Of a stretch of 64,000 nt of DNA, positions 12,936 to 64,000 are shown one piece after another. Below the pieces are notes generated by a model that saw only the letters and a list, made by a program, of their open reading frames with translations, had not been told where the DNA came from and searched no databases. The position numbers and the translations under genes were made by a program. Each line of letters begins with the position of its first letter. Positions within the stretch are counted from its first letter, which is position 1. The stretch comes from Amorphochlora amoebiformis (lineage: Eukaryota > Cercozoa > Chlorarachniophyceae), in the NCBI GenBank assembly GCA_054601695.1, contig BAAHQB010000012.1, positions 868,001 through 932,000 on the forward strand, written 5' to 3'.

Positions 12936-14752
12936 TGTTTGAACTAGACTATATCTAAAAAATACATTATATATATATATATATATAAATATATGCACAC
13001 ATACATATATATTATATACATATACATATGTACATATGCACACATTTAATATACATATACATACATATATATATATATATATAGTATATGTATATATATG
13101 TATATTTAAGTTTACACAGACCTGCCATAGGTACAATAGATGTATTTATACATATGCATATACATATACTTTTACATTTACATATACAGATACATCTACA
13201 TATATATATATATATATTTACATATACGTAATAAATTTATACATATATGTATACGTTAAATCACCTCCATGGGACTAGACACGGGCCCTGGAGAGATAGG
13301 ATGACCTGAACAAGGGGTTGTCAGCCTTGTGGTTGGCATTAGGCTGGAGAAGAGAGTGAGAGGGTGAGAAAGTTACGGAGTGAGAGTGTTAGCGTTACCA
13401 TTTTGGACAGCATTACATATGAGGCGCATTTGTGTGAGGAAAGCTTCATCCCACATGCCTGTCCAACTGATATTATAATATATTATATTATATATATATA
13501 TATATTCATATATGTATGGCTTTATATTTTGAGACATATCTTATGTAAGTGGTTTTTGGGTGTACATTTGTGTATTATATATATAATATATATATATGTA
13601 TACATATATATATATATTTCTATGTATATGTATATAAAACATGTAGATGTATGTATAATATGCACACCCACATATATATATATATATATATTTATACACA
13701 CATATATATTATATATATATATACCATATGATTACAATATATATATTTATATGACATATTCTACCCTCTTAAAAAACAAACACAACATACGAACCTCAGC
13801 CTATTTATAGCGCCCCACCTTACGTAACCCTAACCCTAATGTATACCCTAAAGATAATCCTCCTATCCCTACCCACAGCACCCTTTCTCGCTCTCGCATT
13901 GAGCGCTAAGTGTGACGGTTTTCACACTTTTAGGCTTAGAGACGTCATCGTCCCTAGTAGGGTTTAGGGTTGGGTGAGGGCTAGGGTAGGGGATTAGGCT
14001 TCGAGGGTGGGGAGATTGGGGTTAGGGGTTCGGGTGAGGTTGGGTTAGGGATTGGTGAGGGTTTGTGGCTTGGGGTTGGTGTTAAGGATTGTGGTTAGGG
14101 ATTACGATTACGGCTTGGGTTTGTATGTGAAGTTGTTGGATTGTGTTAATGAGTGTATAATTATATATATAATATATATATTTATATATGTACATACATG
14201 TAGATTAATTACATACATGAAATGTTATTTACACATCGATATACATACGTCTCGAATAATCGAAGCCAAAGACGGTCCCGAGCTGGTCCCGATACGGTTC
14301 GGGTCATAGATAACCTTAGGGTGTCGTAGCATTATTACAACTGTTACTCAAAATCACTCTTGTGCTTTCAATAGTATACGCTAATATTTGCGCGAGAAAT
14401 GGATGTAGGTATCTTCCTCTATTCAATGCCTCTGAGAGAGAGAGAAAGAGAGCGAGAGGAGAGAGAAAGGGGGGATTGACAACCGGACAATGACTCTGAG
14501 ATCGCGGGTTGAGAGGGTTGCAGCAGCGTATGAGGAATCAGACCAAGTCCCTTGGTCGGATATCTGAAATGTGCAATTATTTGCGTCAACACATGTTAGT
14601 GTGGTAACAGATATGCATATGATCTTCTTTTTCAGCATGTTGTTATTGTACATGGATGTATGTGCATACATGACATAATAAACTCTGCATATATACATAT
14701 CTTTGTTATAAATATAGATATTACACATGTATGTATATACGTATAAAAATAC

Positions 14753-14784
<32 letters not shown>

Positions 14785-15208
14785 TATGTAAATATGAATA
14801 TATGAGTACCAAAAGATACCCCGTCAAATCGCTGAAATGATACCCCTAAAGCTGACTCCAGGGCTACGGCTAGCGAGAAAAGATGGCCTAAGGTTAGGGT
14901 CATGGTTAGCGAAGGTCTAGAGCTTAGGTTGGTATTCCAGACCTCCTTGGTTCGCCAGTTGGTATAGTCTTCCCTCCTGTTAAACGAGATATATGTATGT
15001 ATAAATAAACATATGCATATAATATAGACATATCTATGTATACACATACACACACATTTACATTTTAAAATACTGTATGTGTGCATACATTTGGTATATA
15101 TAAATAAACAGACCTACACAACATATATATATATATATGTTTATGTATAATGTATGTTTAAAATGTATATACAAAGATACATCTTATACACACATTTATA
15201 TGTATCTA

Positions 15209-15247
<39 letters not shown>

Positions 15248-15265
15248 TTGTACACATATGTATAT

Positions 15266-15311
<46 letters not shown>

Positions 15312-16210
15312 AATATATAAATATATATATATGTACATATATGTATATATATAAATATATATATATATATAGTGAGTAATATATATATATATATATGTAT
15401 ATATATAATTTATATATATATATATATCATTTTTATACGCGTGTATCACTGTACCTGTACAACAGCCTCATTGGTGTCGCTCGCAAATATCTCACACTGC
15501 ACCCGACCCCCACCCCCCATCGTCTTACCATCGCTGGTACCCCCTCGAAGTACCTTCTTGAACGCTCTGGCCTTCTCAAACATCTGAACACAATACATGT
15601 TTCAAATATAATATTACATTGCAGATTTACGATTACTTCCACCTTCGCAAATGGTGGATGGTGCATCTTTTGGTACTTGACCCCAAAATGAACTCCCTTC
15701 GCCTTCGCTAAGTCTCTCAGGGTCGTCAATTTCTCCGCTGTGGGCGCCCTGTCAGAGGTGCTCAATCATGAGAGAGTAGGGTAGTTTTCGATAATCGGGC
15801 TTACACAACACAGGCCTGAAACGAAATAAGGTAAAGTTGGTAGGCTAATTTTACCCAGCCTTTTCGGCGATGACATAAGGTATTTGGGCATCGATCAACG
15901 CCTCGGTCAAGCTATGGGCGACAGCATCCGGAGCTGTGTTAATGACAAGGTTCACGCCGTCGCCCTTGAGCTTTGACGCAAGACTTTTCGGAGAAATCTG
16001 TCCTCCCCAGAGCTTAGTTGATGAGGTGAGACCGAGAGTTTTGGGGTCTGATTGAGATGTGAAGCTTCGGGTGATAACAGCATGGAGCTCAACTTTGCCC
16101 TCAGATTTTGCTCCGATTTTGAGGATATCGCGGCAGTGGATTCGCCCGATGGCACCATAACCAATCACTGCTGCTCTAACTGTGTTATGTTTTTGCTTCT
16201 TTGCGTCCAT
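12018..16210 (-). CDS. Gfo/Idh/MocA-family oxidoreductase, 11 exons
   Basis: NAD(P)-dependent dehydrogenase of the glucose-fructose oxidoreductase family; substrate not predictable. Exons in transcript order: 16210-15855, 15748-15637, 15583-15455, 14976-14943, 14563-14544, 14314-14249, 13934-13873, 13466-13399, 13287-13265, 12752-12696, 12074-12018 (TAG). This gives 327 residues, normal for the family, with every junction in phase. Exon 1 carries the Rossmann motif [13 protein letters not shown]. Exon 2 continues from IAEKAG into [19 protein letters not shown] and [11 protein letters not shown], the EKP-to-GYQ region of the family. The C-terminal exons give [39 protein letters not shown] and a short basic tail, matching the conserved end of the C-terminal domain. 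Exons 4-7 have weaker similarity; alternative open frames exist for exons 4 and 5 but break phase. The ATG at 16210 abuts an ATG on the other strand. Confidence 0.87.
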
Positions 16211-16552
16211 ATGAGTAGAAACCGCAGAAAGCCCTCGAAATATGCCCCGAAATTGAGAACGGGAGACCAGCCCGGCATTCGGCTTGGCACGTGCCTTCTT
16301 GGAGACAGCTGGGTATTTCAGAGGTTGTATGAGATCTTGGATCCGGTATTAACCTGTTTCCAACCGCACTATCCGGTAGTAACGGAAGCTACAATTTACC
16401 AGGGACACGTGTCCGCGGTAGTCAACGGCGTCTTGCAACCAAAAGATCCAATGTCTGAGTCCAAGATGGAGTACGGGGCTCTTGAGTCAGAGGAGGAAGG
16501 AAGCGACTCTGTAGAGTCCCCTCATGATGAGAAGAAATCCAAGTATTTGTGA
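16211..16552 (+). CDS. Hypothetical 113-aa protein, uncertain
   Basis: An uninterrupted frame in GC-balanced, repeat-free sequence, ending in an acidic and lysine-rich tail (ESEEEGSDSVESPHDEKKSK) and TGA. No domain recognised. Its first ATG directly abuts the start codon of the oxidoreductase on the opposite strand (shared CATATG), so both cannot have ordinary 5' leaders in non-overlapping transcripts. The frame is also open further upstream, and a pyrimidine-rich acceptor-like TAG sits at 16214-16217, so it could be a terminal exon rather than a whole gene. It could also be chance open frame inside the oxidoreductase promoter. Confidence 0.35.
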   Translation: MSRNRRKPSKYAPKLRTGDQPGIRLGTCLLGDSWVFQRLYEILDPVLTCFQPHYPVVTEATIYQGHVSAVVNGVLQPKDPMSESKMEYGALESEEEGSDSVESPHDEKKSKYL

Positions 16553-17404
16553 ACTCTCTTTTTTTGGGGGAAGATGAGGGCTAGCGGGTTTCGTGGGGAG
16601 CTTCGGGACCACAAGATTTACCTGGAGAGGGGTAGGGCTAAAATAGACATTTTTCCCTCACAGGGTGAAGGTAGAAGGGGCTGGGGGGGCCTTGTGAATT
16701 TCCTGTGTGTGTTCAACGCCTTTTCCCTTCTCACGTGTATCGTGCAAATGTGAAATATGTCTCTAAAAAACACGCCGCATGTCATGTATGGATGTCACGA
16801 ATGTATGTACATACGTCTTTAAAGAGAGAGAGATATGTATTGTGAGAGAGAGAGAGAGAGAGAGAAGCGAATAAAGGAGAACTATAAACATATTGAGTGA
16901 GCAAATACACATACACACCCACAAACACAAAAAACAATAGGAGTACATGGGCAGAAGAAATCAACTTAGGAAACTGTATCACCTCGACTGAGGTTATTAT
17001 CTTCGTTCCCTTTTTTTAATATTTCGGCAAAGGGATCGGGCTCTGGGCGTTCGATTGTAAGACTATGCTATCTTGAGATATGAATCTGTGCATTTATGTT
17101 AGTGTATTACTCTACGTATAACACATTAAATCCAGCAAATTATATAACAATAGCATTAGCCCAGACCCTTTCCTAACCCTAACTCTAATTTTGGCTCCAA
17201 CATGTATAACTTTTTCTGCAAATATATTTACATTTATATGTAAAAAATATTACATTTATATATATATATATATGTATATATAATATATATATATATATAT
17301 ATATTTTCATATATATTTATATATATATATATATATATAAATTGAAATATAACATATTTTTATGTATATATATATATATATATGTATATATATCCATGCG
17401 CATA

Positions 17405-17442
<38 letters not shown>

Positions 17443-17683
17443 CATACATATTACATATATATATATATAATATTTGTAATATGCATATATATATATATGT
17501 ATATATATTTATTATTATTATTAATATTCATTTACATGCATATATACATTTATATAAATATGCGTTTATATATTATGTATATATATAATATAAATACATA
17601 TATGCACATATAAACAGCTACATATCTACCATATCCACCCGTTTATTTATCTATACATTTATTTCTTGTATCTCTTAAATCAG
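16553..17683. other. Spacer upstream of the REEP gene
   Basis: 16553-17160 is mostly unique sequence with a G-rich stretch near 16620-16700 and a (GA)n run at 16820-16865. From 17220 it becomes (TA)n. The end, TATTTCTTGTATCTCTTAAATCAG, is a good acceptor before the first REEP coding exon, which implies a 5'-UTR intron and a promoter somewhere in the unique part. No exon is assigned. Confidence 0.5.
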
Positions 17684-17686
17684 GCC

Positions 17687-35027
<17,341 letters not shown>

Positions 35028-35627
35028 ATTATTCTAGTTATTGTGGCAAGACGTACAATCGCGACCGCAACTCGACGTAAATTTGATGGATTTTCTAGAA
35101 CCAATGTACGTGGCATTTTTCCACAGCTAGTAAATTTATAATTTAAATTTTTCGAGTCTCCCGGCCTTTAGTAAATATTACTAGCATGAACAACATATTC
35201 TAGATATTATTCATCAGTGTGACTACCTTAAGTCCAGTTAGTTATACTAATCATTAGTGATACACCAAGACTAGTATTTGTTTATCGCGTATTCCAATAT
35301 TTAGATTTGCATGTAGTAACTACATAAATCTGATTACTTTAAGTCATGATATTATACTTATGTCTACATTTATAGCGTCGCAATCGTAATCCCGTTTTGT
35401 AGTTACTTCTAAATTTATAAATTATCTAAATTTTGGTGTTACTAATTTATATTAGTATGTATCAACCAGATCAAATGAAGAATTTAGACTAAGCTCGTTC
35501 ATAATTATATTAAGTGAAATAAGTTATGCGCCAAGGATTCATGCATAACAGTTCACTAACAATAGAGCATCCCATCGATGATCATAATGGCTAGAAAGAC
35601 TTCAGCCGACACTCAATACCTTCAAAC
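35028..35627. other. Convergent intergenic spacer
   Basis: Repeat-poor, AT-rich sequence between the REEP stop (+) and the epimerase stop (-). It begins with ATTATTCTAGTTATTGTGGC, part of an 18-nt word shared with the spacer at 11612. No gene is seen. Confidence 0.65.
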
Positions 35628-36701
35628 TTACTTCTGGCAAGCGGCAGCGGTCTGAGCGTTCTCCTTCATAGCGTCCTCCTGCTTGACGATGACGGAAGAA
35701 GTGAGTTTTTGCTTCTCCTTCTCGGGAAGCTTAGCAATCTGGGTCTCGATCCATTTGATAGTGCGGCCGAGTCCATCCTCAAGGGTGATCGACGGAGCCC
35801 ATCCGAGGATCTTTTTGATTTGTTTGTTGTCGGAGTTGCGTCCACGAACTCCCTCAGGACCAGGGATGTTGCGGATGGGGAGCTCGTTCTTGGCGAGCTT
35901 CATGACAAGTTTAGCCATGCCGTTCATGGAGATGGCAACGTCAGATCCGAGGTTGAGGGGTTTGGTGTAGTCGGAGTGCATGATGCGGAGAATACCCTCA
36001 ACGCAGTCATCAACGTAGCAGAAGGAACGGGTCTGCTTTCCGTTGCCCCAGACCTCGAAGTCCTTGGTGGAAGTAAGAGCCTTGCGGCAGAAGGCGGCGG
36101 GAGCCTTTTCGCGACCACCCTTCCAGGTTCCGAAAGGACCATAGATGTTGTGGAAACGAGCGATACGGCACTTCATGCCGAAGTCCTTCTCGTAGTGGAT
36201 AGCGAGCTCCTCAGAGACGAGCTTCTCAAGACCGTAGGCATCCTGCGGTTGCGCAGGCCAAGCGTCTGACTCTTTGAGACCAAGAATCTCATCCTGAACC
36301 TGCTTGAACTCGGGGTAGATACAGGCCGAAGAGGAGTAGAAGAAGCGGCCTACCTTCTGAACGCGAGCTGCCTCCATCATGTTGAACGAGATCATGGTGT
36401 TATTGTAGAGGATCACGGAGTGATTGGATTGGATGAATCCCATTCCACCCATATCAGCGGCAAGGTTGTAGACTTCGTCACAATCCTTGGTACACTTGAG
36501 ACAATTGTTGTAGTCGCGCAGGTCAAGGAGCATGAACTCGGAGCAAAAGTTTTTCTCTTCCATGTACTCGTTGCGCTTCCAATCAGCGCAGATGACGTGG
36601 TGTCCCTCCTTATGGAGACGACGGGCAAGGTTTCCACCGATGAATCCACCGCCACCGCCGATGCAGATCCTGAGTTTCTTCGTTTCCGAACCAGTAGACA
36701 T
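35628..36701 (-). CDS. GME: GDP-mannose 3,5-epimerase, single exon
   Basis: Converts GDP-D-mannose to GDP-L-galactose and GDP-L-gulose, feeding the Smirnoff-Wheeler ascorbate route and L-galactose-containing glycans; cytosolic extended-SDR enzyme. The 357-residue frame covers the whole family length. It shows an N-terminal glycine-rich NAD motif (GGGGGFIGGNLARRL), NLAADMGGMGF, the catalytic cysteine in SSSACIYPE, the YxxxK pair in YGLEKL, the substrate and lysine segment FHNIYGPFGTWKGGREKAP and the tail motif GPEGVRGRNSDN. I chose the start at 36701 (MSTGSETKK) because it precedes the nucleotide fold by the usual short leader; the frame stays open to 36842 but that part is proline/arginine-rich and unlike the family. 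Unlike its neighbours it has no introns. Confidence 0.97.
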   Translation of the reverse strand: MSTGSETKKLRICIGGGGGFIGGNLARRLHKEGHHVICADWKRNEYMEEKNFCSEFMLLDLRDYNNCLKCTKDCDEVYNLAADMGGMGFIQSNHSVILYNNTMISFNMMEAARVQKVGRFFYSSSACIYPEFKQVQDEILGLKESDAWPAQPQDAYGLEKLVSEELAIHYEKDFGMKCRIARFHNIYGPFGTWKGGREKAPAAFCRKALTSTKDFEVWGNGKQTRSFCYVDDCVEGILRIMHSDYTKPLNLGSDVAISMNGMAKLVMKLAKNELPIRNIPGPEGVRGRNSDNKQIKKILGWAPSITLEDGLGRTIKWIETQIAKLPEKEKQKLTSSVIVKQEDAMKENAQTAAACQK

Positions 36702-36999
36702 AATGGGAGAGTAGGTAGGTTGAGTGGGTGGTGTAGTACAGCTCCGACGATGCCGAGCTGTTTGGGTTTTGCGTGGATGTGCGATGTGAGGTGGAAATGG
36801 CAAGGGTAGCCGGCTGGTTCTATTTGCGCGAAACCCGGTCACTTCCTTTCGGCGAAATCGCCAAATATAAAATTGCCCAACTTTGCATAAATTGCGGCCA
36901 AATCTGTCGAAACCGCCTAAATTCCCACCTCATGAGACCGTTACACTTTTATTTCGATTCTGGAAGCAGGATACGTGTCGCATGGGTAGCCGAATTAAA
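36702..36999. promoter_or_regulatory. Bidirectional promoter with E2F-like sites
   Basis: A 298-bp repeat-free interval between the divergent epimerase and helicase start codons. It contains TTTGCGCGAAA (36823-36833) and TTTCGGCGAAATCGCCAAA (36847-36865), which resemble E2F/DP sites (TTTSSCGC). These would suit S-phase expression of a cohesion helicase. Assignment by similarity only. Confidence 0.45.
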
Positions 37000-63074
<26,075 letters not shown>

Positions 63075-63119
63075 GTATTATAAAAGAAAACAACACAACA
63101 ACAACATTCATATAACGGA

Positions 63120-63449
63120 ATACACTCTCTCTCTCTCTCTCTCCCTCCTCTTCCTCTCTCTCTCCCTCCCTCCCTCTCTCCCTCTCTCTCTCTCCCTCTC
63201 TCTCTCTCCCTCCCTCTCTCCCTCTCTCTCTCTCTCCCTCCCTCCCTCTCTCCCTCCCTCCCTCTCTCCCTCTCTCTCTCTCCCTCTCTCTCTCTCCCTC
63301 TCTCCCTCCCTCTCTCTCTCCCTCTCTCTCTCTCCCTCTCTCCCTCCCTCCCTCTCTCCCTCTCTCTCTCTCTCTCTCTCCCCCTCTCTCCCTCCCTCCC
63401 ACTCTCTCTCCCTCCCACTCTCTCTCTCTCCCACTCTCTCTCTCTCCCT

Positions 63450-63540
<91 letters not shown>

Positions 63541-63553
63541 CCTCTCTCTCTCT

Positions 63554-63629
<76 letters not shown>

Positions 63630-63674
63630 CCTCTCTCTCTCTCTCCCTCCCTCTCTCTCTCCCTCTCTCTCTCT

Positions 63675-63727
<53 letters not shown>

Positions 63728-63760
63728 CCTCTCTCTCTCTCCCTCTCTCTCTTTCTCTCC

Positions 63761-63812
<52 letters not shown>

Positions 63813-63964
63813 CCTCTCTCTCTCCCTCCCTCTCTCTCTCCCTCTCTCTCCCTCCCTCCCTTTCTCTCTCCCCCTCTATCTATCTATCTATCTCTATCTC
63901 TCTCTCTCCCTCCCTCCCTCTCTCTCTCTCCCTCTATCTATCTATCTCTATCTCTCTCTCTCTC

Positions 63965-63970
<6 letters not shown>
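63120..63970. repeat. (CT)n array to window end
   Basis: CTCTCTCCCTCC-type repeat after the donor of the last helicase exon seen (63074). Only (TA)n follows. The remaining C-terminal helicase exons must lie beyond the window. Confidence 0.93.
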
Positions 63971-63995
<25 letters not shown>

Positions 63996-64000
63996 TACCA

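Noticed and set aside
13275-13343. In-frame exon [18 protein letters not shown]... with a strong pyrimidine acceptor and a stop codon
   Set aside because: It needs a different frame of the preceding exon; the frame kept matches the Gfo/Idh C-terminal pattern and continues in phase to two further exons. It could be an alternative 3' end.
14495-14563. Longer frame [20 protein letters not shown] as an oxidoreductase exon
   Set aside because: Would require exon 14976-14943 to start in a phase that exon 15583-15455 cannot supply; the 20-nt version keeps all phases.

Overview
This is nuclear DNA from a very intron-rich eukaryote. Short, ordinary protein-coding exons (mostly 20-130 nt) are scattered through introns made of (TA)n, (GA/CT)n, minisatellites and TTAGGG/CCCTAA telomere-type repeats. 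Nearly all long open frames in the window are translations of repeats. The real genes appear only when short non-repetitive islands are joined at AG|...|GT borders with matching codon phase. GDP-mannose 3,5-epimerase together with a GT10 fucosyltransferase fits an alga or related protist, and the interstitial repeats suggest TTAGGG-type telomeres. I cannot name the species.

I reconstruct five genes. (1) 176-11589, + strand: a GT10 alpha-1,3-fucosyltransferase, 17 exons, all in phase, 5' end outside the window. (2) 12018-16210, - strand: a Gfo/Idh/MocA-family NAD(P)-dependent oxidoreductase, 11 exons, about 327 aa. (3) 17687-35027, + strand: a REEP/DP1/Yop1/HVA22 ER-shaping membrane protein whose exons appear to encode two successive TB2/DP1 domains. 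(4) 35628-36701, - strand: GDP-mannose 3,5-epimerase, a single exon. (5) 37000-63074 and beyond, + strand: a DDX11/CHL1 iron-sulfur DNA helicase, 35 exons in the window, 3' end outside. A small uncertain ORF lies at 16211-16552 (+).

Genes 1/2 and 3/4 converge on short intergenic spacers. Genes 4/5 diverge from a 298-bp repeat-free promoter that contains E2F-like sites. The fucosyltransferase and the epimerase both depend on the GDP-mannose-derived sugar-nucleotide pool; otherwise the genes look like unrelated housekeeping functions.

The most unusual feature is the intron architecture. Introns repeatedly contain partial copies of their own flanking exons, produced by tandem duplications that span a splice junction: acceptor plus exon 5' part upstream of the true exon, or exon 3' part plus donor downstream of it. 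Telomere-type repeats lie inside introns, supply splice sites, and in two places bracket an exon in inverted orientation. A conserved ~60-bp element recurs inside these telomeric tracts. These exon models come from reading alone; cDNA would be decisive.
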